NCBI RefSeq assembly: GCF_000715075.1 | Contig: NC_134087.1 | Span: 102,897,161-102,961,160 of the forward strand | DNA from: Nicotiana tabacum | Taxonomy: Eukaryota; Streptophyta; Magnoliopsida; Solanales; Solanaceae | Length of the DNA: 64,000 nt | Direction of reading: 5' to 3' | Shown: positions 23,468 through 35,135 of the stretch, piece by piece | Numbering within the stretch: position 1 is the stretch's first letter | Layout of the letters: each line of letters opens with the position of its first letter | Translations under genes and position numbers: made by a program | The notes under the pieces: model-generated | Told to the model about the DNA's origin: nothing | Databases searched by the model: none | Seen by the model: the letters and a program-made list of their open reading frames with translations, nothing else

Positions 23468-23487
23468 TAGCATTGTCCTCAATGCTA
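23468..23487 (-). other. Conserved hairpin before G-rich tract (Athila 3' region)
   Basis: TAGCATTG and CAATGCTA form an 8-bp stem around a 4-base loop. On the minus strand the hairpin is followed by a CATTTGGGGGGTGG tract. The plus copy has the same structure at 58272-58293 with an exchanged base pair. Confidence 0.65.
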
Positions 23488-23534
23488 ATAACAAATCCTC
23501 TAATTGTATCTCCTTATCCTCTGAAGAAACCACC

Positions 23535-25431
23535 CTATGTGCTCTCTGTCTGCATCGGGTCATCAACCTGTACGGTGTCCTCAGCATCCTCTAACTGTAT
23601 CTCCTCATCCTCTGACTGGGGGACTACGGGGTTGCTGAGCATCTGAATCAGCTCCTCGGCAGTGTGTGATGCTGCAGCTGGCTCCTCAGGCTGGCCGGCT
23701 GCTATCCCTGGTGCCTCGGGCTCTGCTGTATGTGCTGCTAGGACTGTATCATCCATGACAAGGTCCATTTGCAAGTCTCCTGCATGTGCAATCTTCTCAA
23801 CCTCCCTAGCCAACTTCCCGACCGACTCCTTTTGAGTCTTTTTTAGCTTCCTCACCTGCTTCCCCATATCCTTGATTACCTTCCCATGTGTCTCAAGAGA
23901 CTCCCAGATCTTCTTCCAGTCGTCCAGCTCTTCTTCAAAGAGTCCTCAACTAATTGAGGTACCTGAAGCTCTGCTGGTACTGAAGTTTGTGCTGCTACTG
24001 CACTAGATATGTTTGGGAAACCCTCAGTGCAGTCTCAGGGTAGGTACAAAGATGAAGGCACTAACAGTGTCACTGAAGATGGAGGAGGCATGGATGCTAC
24101 TCCGGTCTAAGTACCGGTTGTTGTGGAGGGCTCGACAACTGATCTGGTGGCCACTACCCTTGCCTCTTCAGACTGGACAGTGGAGGTAGTGGCTTTACCC
24201 TTGAATTTAGGGTTGTACGCTCCCTAGAGGTGATACCATGAGAAAGGCTTTTTAGCCTTCACCTCCTCATCAAAATGTCTCGGCTCCACCCCTTGATCTT
24301 TGAAATACTCAGTTAGGAAGTTGGGGTAAGGATAAGATCTTTCTTCTTTCTGGACTGCATTGGAGATGTTATAGGACATCAAGTTCCCTGGATTAATAGA
24401 ATATCCTGCCATGATAGAAGCTACCAAAACTGCATGGAAGAGTGGAAGGACATGGTCATGCTGGCAAGGATCAAGACGGTTGCACACGAATGTTTGCCAC
24501 CCTTTTGCTTCAAAGTTAAGGGTGTTTTTTATGATTGGAACTCCTGCTGTAAGATATGTGCAAACTGCCTCACCCAAGTTAAGGGTGTTTCTCCCCTGGA
24601 ATAACAATTAACTCATCTAGCCATGGGCGAACTGCCTCACCCAAGGCTAGCTTCTCCAGGTATTTCACCGACTCAACCTCCTCAAACCCTACATATCTGT
24701 TTAGTGCTTGACAATCAAACCAGATTTTCAAGTTCCTGACCTCTGTCACTTTTGTACCCTTTTTGATGTGGGCAACTTTGGCATAAAACTCCTTGACGAG
24801 GTATTCATTGGCATCATGCGGACGGCCAGAGAACCATTTTCACCCTCTTATCTCCGAGAATTACTTGAGGACATTTGCATTATGTTGGCTCAGGTCTTTG
24901 GTTATGAATTGTCGCTCAAGAGTGAGCAATCTTTGGGTCCACCATTCCCGGAAATTTGGCATAAGCCTTTTAACTGACAAACCTATCTGCCCACACCTCC
25001 GGGTTCCTTGTTCTAGCTAGGCCTCCCACAATTGTATCACCCCCTCTCCCCTCATCTGGGATTTCATCATCATCATCTAAATTAATTGGAACTAAGGGAG
25101 CATGTGTGGAAGAGGGTTCAAAATCTTCAGTACCCTCTTCCGAACCCCCAGATGAACCCTCAGAGGAGGAGGACTCATTAACCAAATGCAATCTCCCCTG
25201 GATTTGTTGGGATTGGACTTCCGGCTGTGCTTGCCTGGAGATTCTTTCAGAAGCCTCCCCGGATAGGACATACTCACTAGTCTCAGAAGTGTCTGGGGAT
25301 CTATTGGCGGTTTCTTTCTTGCCGATTACTTTTTGAACTGACAGAGGTATGTTGGATTTGCCTCTACCCCAGCCTTGGGAGGGTTCTGCTCTCCCTTCAT
25401 AAGGATCACCTCGACCTTGGGAACACACCAT
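23535..25431 (-). pseudogene. Athila ORF3 (envelope-position protein), broken
   Basis: The ATG at 25431 follows a CAG by three bases. The N-terminal part (25431-24970) is basic and Gly/Arg-rich (QGRGDPYEGRAEPSQGWGRG) followed by a Ser/Glu-rich acidic region. The middle (24607-24224) holds the segment LNFEAKGWQTFVCNRLDPC and the block YPYPNFLTEYFKDQGVE, which resemble the domain called putative plant transposon protein. The C-terminal part (23867-23535) begins with a Lys-rich helical stretch and ends acidic. The section 24969-24608 is frameshifted with many stops. I see no signal peptide or clear membrane segment, so an envelope function is not supported by the sequence. Confidence 0.7.
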
Positions 25432-25434
25432 TTT

Positions 25435-25450
25435 CTGAAACACAAAAGTA
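25435..25450 (-). promoter_or_regulatory. Splice-acceptor-like site before ORF3
   Basis: The minus strand reads ACTTTTGTGTTTCAG, then three bases, then the ORF3 ATG. The pyrimidine-rich run and CAG fit a 3' splice site. The plus copy has GTGCTGCAG plus three bases before its ORF3 ATG. Confidence 0.45.
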
Positions 25451-26286
25451 GTGAAAGTCAGTTAGAATTGGGGTTTAACATGTGTTGAAGCATTATAGAT
25501 GAAATGAAAGACAGGGCTTCTCAAAACAGGGCAGGGCGGACCGCACAAAACTGTGTGCGGCCGCAGACTACCCATCGCGGACCGCATAAAAGTGAACACG
25601 ACCGCAAAGAGACCAAGTTCAGACTACTGGTTCTCTGAAGTTGATCAACTGCGGACCGCAAAAAAAATGAGTGCGGCCACGAAAGACCCATTGCGGACCG
25701 CACAATTTTGGGTGCAGCCGCGAAAACAATTGACTGACTCTCTGAAGTTCAAATGCGTGGTCCGTAAAAAATTAAGCGTGACTGCAAAAGATCAATCGTG
25801 GACCACACAAAAGTGATCGCGGCTGAAATCTAAGCAAATATCAGTGCTTTGGAACTAGGGTATCGCGGACCGCACAAAAATGTGCGCAGCCGCGAATTTC
25901 AAGTTAGTTCGGCATTGATGAACACATGTTACTAGGGTTTTCACTAATTTTAAAAGATTTATTATAATTAAGCATGCAAAGCTACTAACCCCATCCCCCA
26001 CTATGTATTTTAACACTACCCATATGTTGTTGAGCAAGATTTAAGCATCATTTTGACATTATGGTATGAATCTAACTCTAACTAAAAATGAAAATTAAAA
26101 ACAAAGATAAAAGAAAAGAAAAAGATTAAATTAAATCATTGAAATGAACATATCAGTTGTGAAAAGTAGTAGGAAATGAACACCTAATAAAAATTTGATG
26201 AGATTGAAAGCAAGAAAAAATGCACAATGCTTTAGGCATGTGTGAGAAATCAGGGTTTGTAAAGTGTGAATAGTTCCAAGAAGGTG
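25451..26286 (-). other. ORF3 leader region with GCGG array
   Basis: Non-coding sequence lies between the internal TATA-like box and ORF3. It is AT-rich at 25900-26290 and holds an array at 25536-25899. The homologous region in the plus copy is 55582-56284. Confidence 0.6.
25536..25899 (-). repeat. GCGG array in the ORF3 leader
   Basis: GCGGACCGCA and GTGCGGCCGC units alternate about every 20-60 bp, each pair forming an imperfect palindrome around an A/T-rich core. At least eight units are visible. The plus copy keeps a homologous array at 55850-56190. Confidence 0.8.
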
Positions 26287-26294
26287 TATTTATA
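26287..26294 (-). promoter_or_regulatory. Internal TATA-like box upstream of ORF3
   Basis: The minus strand reads GAAGTATAAATACACC about 33 bp after the last unit of a GCGG array. This repeats the array-then-TATA order of the Athila LTRs. It could serve as a promoter for ORF3. The homologous region is deleted in the plus copy, so conservation cannot be tested here. Confidence 0.4.
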
Positions 26295-26326
26295 CTTCGA
26301 ACCAGTGACCCCACCGACTTACCTGA

Positions 26327-26597
26327 GTGCGGCCGCGAAATTTTGTCGCGGTCCGCACTCTTTACCTTTTTGTAGTTCACCATGAGACTCCTGGGCGCGG
26401 TCAGCATAAAAATGGTCGCGGCCGTGCAATTTGTGCGGTCCGCTGAAATTTGAGTGCGGCCGCAAACTCTTAAGGACTTTTGATAGGCCAACTTCGGAGA
26501 GTTGGCAATTTCCATCATCCAGCTATGCAACCGCACATAGATTTGTGGGGCTACAAAGTGGTTGCCCGGTCCGCATAATTTTGAGCGCGGTCCGCGA
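26327..26597 (-). repeat. GCGG array upstream of the internal TATA-like box
   Basis: Units GCGGCCGC, GCGGTCCGC and GCGGACCGC recur at least seven times within 270 bp between the pol end and ORF3. Confidence 0.8.
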
Positions 26598-26676
26598 AAA
26601 TTTTACCACTAACCCAAATTTTCCTTGCCAATTTCATGCATTGCAAAACCAATTCCCACACACACTTCATAACCAG

Positions 26677-27872
26677 TTAGTCCAAAACAATGCCTAATCT
26701 AAGACAAAAATTAAAAGAAGGAAAAAACACATGGGTTGCTTCCCAAGAAGTGCCTGATTTAACGCGCGACATGACGCATGTTACCATCATTAACTTGAAA
26801 TGGATCGATGCCACCACGTGGACATCATCAACTTTACTGAGGTAGTGATTCACCCGGTGCCCATTGACTCTAAAGATCTCACCATTCTTGTTTTTCAAAT
26901 GTAAGGCACCAAACGGAGTCACATGCACCACTTCTAAGGGACCGCTCCACTTTGACAACTTTCCCGGAAACATCCATAACCGAGAGTTGAATAAGAGAAC
27001 AATGTCACCTTATTTGAATTCTCTATTCCAGATATACTTATCATGTAGGTACTTCATCTTGTCCTTATACGAGGACGAACTAGAGTAAGCATGGAATCAG
27101 AACTCATCAAGTTCATTCAATTGCTCCACCCGAAGATTGGCAGCTGCATCCCACTCAAGGTTCAACTTCTTCAATGCCTACATGGCCTTATGATCTAATT
27201 GCATCGGGAGGTGACATGCTTTCCAGAATACCAACCGATACAAAGACATACCAATAAGAGTCTTGTAAGCAATTCTATAGGACCAAAAAGCATTGTCACG
27301 TTTCCTTGATCAATCAGTTTGGTGTGTATTGATAGTCTTCGATAGAATACTCTTGATCTCCCTGTTGGAGACTTCAACCTGTCCACTTGCCTAGGGGTGA
27401 TAGGGGGTTGACACCTTGTGAGTGACACCATACTTGGAGAGTAAAGTGTCAAAGGCTTTGTTACAAAAATGAAAACCCCCATCACTAATGATGGCCCTTA
27501 GGGTGCCGAACTTTGTGAATAAGTTTTTCTTCAAGAAAGCCACCACACTCCGTGTTTCATTGTTGGGCAAGGCCACAGCTTCAACCCATTTGGAAATGTA
27601 ATCCATAGCAACAAGAATAAAGGTGTTCCTACACGAACTCACAAATGGACCCATAAAGTCAATGCCTCACACATAGAAAATGTCAATCTTAAGGATGGTA
27701 GTGAGAGGCATCTCATTCTTCTTGGAAATCCCATCGGCCCTTTGGCAATCTTCATACCACTTAACAAGCTCGTTAGCGTCTTTATACAAGGTAGGCCAAT
27801 AGAATCCACAACTTAGGACCTTTGTAGCGGTTCTTGCCCCACCATGGTGACCACCATAGGGAAAGGAATGAC
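26677..27872 (-). pseudogene. Athila integrase (nested copy)
   Basis: The frame holds YGGHHGGARTATK and the zinc-binding tail where the first Cys is replaced (KWYEDCQRADG). GIDFMG with the first Asp follows directly after a stop at about 27664. IISDGGFHF carries the second Asp and GQVEVSNRE, after another stop (about 27390), carries the Glu. The C-terminal domain follows at about 26680-26973 ([39 protein letters not shown]). At least five stops are present. It is non-functional. Confidence 0.85.
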
Positions 27873-29130
27873 AAGCTTTTGAGTCCTTTTTACTCATCAA
27901 ATAATGAAGCACCGCGGGATCGGTGTGAACAATCACTTTGGTACCCATGAGGTACGGGAGAAAATTCTCCATATCAAAGACAACGACTAAGAGTTCTTTC
28001 TCGGTCATCGTATAGTTGACTTGGGCGTCGTTCATGGTCTTACTAGCATAGTAGACCGGATGGAATATCTTGTTGATTCTTTGACCCAATACCGCTCCTA
28101 CCGCCATGTCACTAGCATCACACATGATCTCAAAAGGTAAGCTCCAATTTGGTGCGGTAATGATGGGAGTGGTAGTCAACCTATACTTGAGTAGCTCAAA
28201 TGCCTTCATACAATCATCATTGAACACAAATTTGGCATCTTTTTCCAACAACTTGCACAAGGGGTTCACCACCTTTGAGAAATCCTTGCTGAACCAACGG
28301 TAAAATCCCGCATGACCTAGAAAGCTCCTCACTCCTTTGACGGAAGTAGGAGGAGGGAGTTTTGATATCACTTCAATTCTTTATTTATCTTCTTCAATAC
28401 CATTCTTGGAGATCTTGTGGCCGAGGTTAATGCCCTCCTCCACCATAAAGTGACACTTCTCCCAATTAAGCACCAAGTTGGTCTCTTCACAACGTGCCAA
28501 TACTTTATCAAGATTATCAAAACACTCTTCAAAAGAATCCCCCACAATAAAGAAATCATCCATGAATACCTCAAGGAAGTCCTCCAACATATCTATGAAT
28601 ATTTCCATCATACACTACTAAAACATAGCTGGTGCATTACATAAACCAAACGGCATCCTAGAGAATGCAAATATGCCATACAAACAAGTGAAGATGGTAT
28701 TCTCTTGGTCTTCAGGTGCAATAAGAATCATGTTATATCCGGAATACCCATCTAAGAAGAAATAATAAGCACATCCAGCTAACCTATCCAACATCTAATC
28801 AAGAAATGAAAGCAGGAAATGGTCTTTCTGAGTTACTTTGTTGAGCTTCCTATAATCCAAGCATACTCTCCAACCGGTGAGAGTTCTTGTGGGGATCAAC
28901 TCATTGTTGTTATTTGTAATCACATTCATGCCCCCTTCTTTGGGACACATTGTACCGGTGAAGTCCATGAACTATCAGAAATAGGGTAGACAACCCCAGC
29001 ATCTAACCACTTGATGATCTCTTTCTTGACTACCTCTTTCATGGCCTCATTCTACCTTCTTTGATTTTCCAAGGAGGGTTTGCCATCCTTATCCAATATG
29101 ATTTTGTGCATGTAAAAGGCGGGGCTTATA
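27873..29130 (-). pseudogene. Athila RT and RNase H, internal deletion
   Basis: The RT region contains TGWRVCLDYRKLNKVTQKD (about 28850), the catalytic FMDDF at 28552-28566 and NLVLNWEKCHFMVEEG. The RNase H part (28371-27880) keeps MCDASDMAVGAVLGQ and the EKELL segment. At about 27873-27877 the frame passes directly from MSKKDSK to ACHS of integrase, so roughly 115 codons of RNase H tail and tether present in the plus copy are missing without a frame change. Other breaks include stops near 28378 and 28615. Confidence 0.85.
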
Positions 29131-30130
29131 CCCCGAATGTCCACCAATGTCCAACCTATTACCTTCTTCCTCCTTTGGAGCACCGCAAGGGTGGAATCTA
29201 CCTGCATGTTAGTTAATCATGAGGAAAGAATAACATGTAAAGTGGAACAATGGCCTAAGAACTCATACCTGAGGTGTGAAGGTAAGGGATTCAACTCCAT
29301 TGTGGGAGGCTCCTTGATTGAGAGCTTTGTTGATGGAGTCTTCCGGTTCTCAAGGTCTAAGGAAAGTTTTTGGGGCTCATATGTATATGAACTCATTCCT
29401 TGCAAAGCATTGACACATTCTACGAAGCCTTCCTTCTCATACTCATCATGATTCAATAAAACAACTTCCATTGGGTCCTCAACATTCATCACAACACTTA
29501 TTTCATCAACAATTACTTCAGTCACAAGATCCCCAAACGAACACACTTTGTTGCTATTAGGCTGCCTCATTGACTTTCAAACATGGAACACAAATTTTCA
29601 TCGCCCACCCAGAAGGTGAGCTCCCCTGCTTCCACATCAACTAAGGCCTTCCTTGTAGCTAGGAAAGTTCTCCCCAATATGATTGGCACCTCGTAGTTAA
29701 CCTCACAGTCAAGTATCACAAAATCTGTGGGAAGTATGAACTTGTCGACCCAAACTAGTACATCATCAATTATCCCTAATGGCCTCTTCATTGTCCAGGC
29801 CACCATTTCCTACCTCATGGATGTGGTTCTAGGTTTCCCAATCCTCAATGTCTTGAACACAGAATATGGCATCAATTTAATGCTTTCCCCCAAGTCACAC
29901 AAAGCTTTGGCGAAATCGGTACTACCAATAGTGCATGGGATTGTAAAGGCACCGAGGTCTTCTAACTTTGGAGCCATGGAGTGCACAATGACACTCACTT
30001 GATGTGTCATTTTGATCGTTTCAAAGTTCATTGATTTCTTCTTTGTTACCAAGTCCTTCATACCTTGGCATATCTCAGCATTTGTTCTAACGCTTCATCC
30101 AATGGCACATTTATGGACAAACTCTTCATC
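29131..30130 (-). pseudogene. Athila protease and pol linker (nested copy)
   Basis: The frame 30061-29810 encodes MKDLVTKKKSMNFETIKMTH and the protease segment CDLGESIKLMPY, where the usual Ala and Asn of this lineage are Glu and Lys. A stop follows, then the frame 29806-29567 with PIILGRTFLATRKALVDVEA and 29570-29217 with the acidic linker. The upstream part of this gag-pol is on the other side of the Ogre insertion. Confidence 0.85.
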
Positions 30131-30135
30131 ATATC
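30131..30135. repeat. Left target-site duplication of the Ogre (ATATC)
   Basis: ATATC directly before the LTR start is repeated as ATATC at 52083-52087 directly after the other LTR. Confidence 0.92.
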
Positions 30136-33100
30136 TGTCACACCTCCTTTTTTCCACCCCCGGAATGGCATAAAGGAGTTTTTCCAATTAAAGGACAATC
30201 GAAACGGGATTATTATTAAAAGATTCAGAGTCGCCACTTGGGAGATTTATGGTGTCCCAAGTCACAAGTTGAATCCCGAATCGAGGAAAGGGTTGACTCT
30301 GTTCAACAGTCTTCGAACCAAAAATCCGAGTAAGGAATTTTGTTAACCCGGGAGAAGGTGTTAGGCATTTCCGAGTTCCGTGGTTGTAGCACGGTCGCTC
30401 AACTGTTATATTCGGCTTAATTATCTGATTTTAAGACATTTTTAAACCTATGTGCATTTTAACTTTAAAATCGCTTTTAATTATTTTAAAGAAGATTTCA
30501 ACGTCATCTAAAACACGTCTTTGGACCACGCCACATGAAATGCACCCGCAGTCTGAGACACATTTTATTTAACGTTGTTAAGATTTGGAGTTGGGTCACA
30601 TGAAATGCACACTCGAGTTTAGGAAGGTAATATTATTAAAATACGCGCCTAAAGCAACAACGCATTTGCAGCTTTGCGAGGGCCATGGTAAATTCGCTAA
30701 ATGGCACGCCTCAATTTATTTGAACTTGATTAAAGAAATGAAAGACCTAATAGTAATCTAAAACACCTTATTGAAATCCTAATATCTATTTTTAGAAAAG
30801 TCCAAAGCCTACTATATTTTATCGTTAGTGGACCAGTTACTATTTCAATTCATAAGCCCAAAGGAGCCCAGTCCATATAAGGTGCGTACAAGATAGAGGC
30901 CCCCCAATAGCTGAAGACGTTCAGGCCTTAGCATGCCAGGCCGGAATTGATATTGGGCTTGAGACAGGCCCAATTCGAACAAAAGCATGCCCAAGTCGAA
31001 TGAGGAAGAGATCAGAGGATCGAGTCCAAACAGCCGCAGGAGGAAAGTTTTCAAACTAAAGAAAACCGCATGAATGACTGAACTTTAAAAATTTGCAGAT
31101 TTCCAAACTCGAATCGAATGACCACAAAAACTGAAGCTATGGCAACTGACTACTGAAGCATCCATTCACCACAGGGTTAATACTTGTACCAAACACACAT
31201 TAATCACTTTCATGCTCACATAATATTTCAGACTATTAAACCTAAACTAACATTTAAACATAAAGCAACCTTGAAGACACTTAACCGGAAACAGTACCCT
31301 TATAAATCAAGCCACTGATGATTTCCATACTTTGTGAACAACATAGCTCAATTATTAAAGTTTGACCAAATTTCTATATAAATGTCAAGCTTACACATGC
31401 TGACAGTATTGGAACCTAACAATTTCCCAATAACTTCTACATACATATAACAAGGATTGCAAAATTGACATAAAACACTAAAGCTAAATAAACAGCAAGA
31501 TCCAAATATATCAAAGTCTCCACAGTTCACAACTAATTACAGCATAAGAATTCAATTACTTAAATGGAATTTAACTAGGACTATACTATGAATAAATTAG
31601 GGAATATAAACATCAAGCAAAAAAACAAATAACTAAAGCACGATGGTGCTTCTATTTCATCCTTGAATCAAGCCTTACATCATGAAGGGTTTAGAACTTG
31701 TACCTGGAATTCGAAAAGAAAAGCAGAAAAATGGAGAATCAGCAACAAAACAGTAGCAGGCCAATACCAGCAACACCAGCTCAACCAAGATGAACATGAA
31801 AATAAATAGAAGACAATCTCACTCGAACAATACCCAAAACAACTTCAAAATTAAACCTCAAACACCCAATCTCAGTCCATTTTAAGACTATATCAATCAG
31901 AAACTCTTTTCCGGATTTAAAAACTGAAGGAATTACAAAGCGAATTTCGATGAAACAGTAAGTTTACTCTAATTTTCAGCCGTTTTCCCTTTTTCTGAAT
32001 TTCAACTCTCTAATCTCTTGGGTCTGCCTTGAAAGGCAAGAAATGATGGCTTTATAGGCAAGAAAGTAGGGCTGCCTCAGCTTGCACTTTGCTCCCTTTC
32101 AAATTTTGTTTTTTGCTTAAGTGTCCCTAGCTTAATTTTCCAGAAATCAAATAGGTCCCAAGGTCAGCTTCTAAGAAGCTTCCTATTTTTGTTATAGCAA
32201 TATTCCCTATGCTGATTTCCCAGAATACCCCTCAAACCCTGGTTAATTACCTTTCAAAAACTAGAACGGGTCCAAATGTAGACCAAATTGGCCCAACCAA
32301 ATTGGTATGAGTCTGCAAACCCAAATAAGATCCTACTTAGGCTTTCGATTTTTCAGAAACCAAAACAGACAGGGATCCCCAAATTAAGAACTGACCCAGA
32401 ATTCCCAAGAGAAGAAACCCAGAACTTACCAAAGAAGAGGGAGAGAAATAAGAAAAGGAAAACAAAATATAGGACGGAACACAACTTGAACTCAGAAATT
32501 CTAAACGAATTTTAACCAAATTAAATTAAAGAAAAGGGGGGGTAAGAGGATAATGAAACTGTGAGAGAAAGAAAAATGCAAGGAGAGCGTAGGAACTTAC
32601 CAAATCGAACCATCGAAACCGGACGGGGACAACGGACTTAACCAAACTTATGCCGATCCTTTGTTCTTTGTCAAGATCAACTGAACGACATCAGTTTCGT
32701 TGAGTCCAAACCTCAAAGTTTGAAAGAATTGCACTCCATGATTTTGCATGTTACCAGACTTGACTAAAAATGACTTTGAATCTTCTAAGGGTAAGACTCG
32801 GCCTCCAGATTCGAAGAGTTTGGGGTTGATTCAAGGGTAAAGGGTTGGATATTTGGGATGGGGAGGTTGTGGATGTGTTGTGGTGTTAGTTTGGTGAGGA
32901 TTAGAGTGGTCTATGGCATTGCCGCCAGGCTGAGGCGGTGCTGGGCGGCGGGCTAGGGTTCTAAGGAGATGAGAGACAGAGGTGATGAACACAAGGGAAG
33001 GGGGGGTTCTTATGAGTTAATCTAAGAACTTTTGGACATATTTAATCAGTGTACAAGAAGCCATCTCCACCGTTGGATGAGCCAAGATTAAAAGCTCAGA

Positions 33101-33718
33101 TCATTTTAAATCTACTAACTCGAAACGGCGTTGTATGGTACTAGGGGGTTTTGACCAAGTTGGACTCGGATCTGGGCCGGGTGTGGGGGCAATTTGACCG
33201 GGTATTAGGTGTAATTGTTTGGGCCTGGAAGAAATTTGATGGGAAAGCCCAAAAAATCCAATTTTTTCTTATTTCCCTTCTTTTCTTATCCAATTTCAAA
33301 TCCCGTTCTTTCTTTTTTTTTTCAAATTAAAAATAAAACCTAAATTAAATTTTCGACTAAATTATCCTACCAATTAGATTAATCAATCACCCTAGTATTT
33401 ACAATAATTAATTAAATTCTAAGTTCAAAGAAAATATAAAATTCAAAACTAAAGAGTTAAAAATGCAAAATGAGTTATTTTTGTGATTTTTATATCTTAT
33501 AAAATACTAAATTACTAATTAATTCAAAAATGCAAAAATTAAATCCAAATGCAAATGCAGCATATTTTTGTACTTTTCATTAACTAAAATGCACAAAAAA
33601 ATGCAAACAATTAACAGAAAATGCCACAAAAGTCCACAAAATTGCAAACACTGAAAGAAATTATTTTGTTTTGAATTTATGGTAGTAATTCATATAGGGC
33701 AAAAATCACGTGCTCACA
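30136..33718 (-). repeat. Ogre 3' LTR (3583 bp)
   Basis: On the plus strand it begins TGTCACACCTCC and ends CACGTGCTCACA. It matches 48497-52082 along its length. In the first 300 bp I count about 23 single-base differences by eye; much of the remainder looks more similar. A TATA-like box on the minus strand lies at 32050-32056. Confidence 0.92.
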
Positions 33719-33735
33719 ACTTCCCCTCTTTGCTC
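33719..33735 (-). other. Ogre polypurine tract
   Basis: The minus strand reads GCAAAGAGGGGAAGT directly before the 3' LTR start. Confidence 0.8.
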
Positions 33736-33848
33736 GGAAACACGAATAGTTTTCGTGCAAAGATGAAGGGAGCGGTTACGAGCGATTTTTGCCCGTCTGA
33801 ATACTCTGTGGGAAGCATATTTGAATGATTTAACCGCACCCTGCTTCC

Positions 33849-33898
33849 GAGGTTGCCTACATATCCTCGGCTAAAAAGGAATCAGGTTAGTGTAGTTC
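33849..33898 (-). other. Two-stem hairpin motif, copy a
   Basis: Plus-strand outer stem CTACA (33857-33861) pairs with TGTAG (33891-33895). Inner stem TCCT (33864-33867) pairs with AGGA (33877-33880). The flanks GGTTGC and GTAGTTC match the other copies. Confidence 0.6.
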
Positions 33899-34140
33899 AG
33901 GAATGTTTGGTAGCTGGCACTACCATGAAGCTGTGATTTCACTGTTGTTGTTGCTGCTGCTACTGCTTATTGAACCCCCTTATTACACCATATCAAAAAT
34001 AAAAGAAGCTAGACTAGACTATGATCTACACTTTAAAAAATACTATCTAGATATTCAAACTTGCTTTTGTGTTTCTTGTTGCCTTGTTGTCCTTTATTCT
34101 CTCGATGACATCCATTTGTGCCACCTTGAATTATAAGTTG

Positions 34141-35135
34141 AGATGTTTTCCCTTATTCAGGTGGGTGCCTGACTACTGAACTTGATATGTATTCTCATGC
34201 TCTCCAGGTGGGCTCCTGACTCCAAAACGTGAATGTATTCCCATGCTATCCAGACAGGCTCCTGACTTCGAAACGTGAATGTATTCCCATGCTATCCGGG
34301 CGGGCTCCTGACTTCAGCAAAATAGACGAAAACAAAGAAAATTTTCTACCCCAGTTTGGGTATGTGGGCCCATGTGTAAGTGTAAAACAAATCACATTGC
34401 CGAATATCAAAGAATTTTGAAAACCAAAACTTGAATTGTACTCCCTTGTTCTCCAGGCGAGCTCCTGACTGCCAAACTTGAAAGTATTCCCTGCTTTCCA
34501 GGCGGGCTTCTGACTTCAACTTGAAAGTATTCCCTGCTCTCCAGGCAGGTTCCTGACTTCAACTTGAAAGTATTCCCTGCTCTCCAGGCGGGCGCGTGAC
34601 TTCAAAATAGACAAAACAAAGAATTTAAAAGGTAAAACTTAAATTGTACTCCCTTGTTTTCCAGGCGGGCTCCTGACTGCTGCACTTGAATGTATTCCCT
34701 GCTTTCCAAACGGGATCCTGACTTCTAACTTCACATGTATTCCCCACTTTCCAGGCGGGCTCCTGACTTCAACGAAATGACAAAAATAGAGGAAATTTTC
34801 TGCCCCAGTTTGGGTATCTAAGTACATATGTAAGTGTAAAATGGATCACATTACCAACTATCAATAAGAATTTGAAATCTAAAATTTGAATTGTACTCCC
34901 TTGTTCTCCAGGCGGGATCCTGATTGATGACTTGAAATGTATTCCCTGCTCTTCATGTGGCCTCCTGACTGCTGTCTTGAAATGTATTCCCTGCTCTCCA
35001 GGCGGGCTCCTGTTTTCAAAATAGACAAAACAGAGGATTTAAAGGTTAAACTTAAATTGTACTCCCTTGTTCTTCATGCGGGATCCTGATTGCGGCGCTT
35101 GAAAGTATTCCCTGCTCTCCAGGCGGGCTCCTGAT
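34141..35135 (-). repeat. Tandem array in the Ogre 3' UTR
   Basis: About 16 units share a core CTCCAGGCGGGCTCCTGAC (plus strand) with a TTGAAAGTATTCCCTG leader, at a spacing of about 40-50 bp. Three copies of a longer block (GACAAAACAAAGAAAATTTT plus a following CTGCCCCAGTTTGG segment) at about 34320, 34785 and 35145 give a higher-order period of roughly 380-460 bp. Confidence 0.85.

Noticed and set aside
30065..30346. Plus-strand frame spanning the Athila-Ogre junction
   Set aside because: It crosses the LTR boundary and its right part recurs at 48402-48707 in the other LTR, so it is an LTR artefact.
34141..35135. A CRISPR-like array
   Set aside because: Spacers are themselves repetitive and the units are degenerate tandem repeats in a plant retrotransposon 3' UTR.
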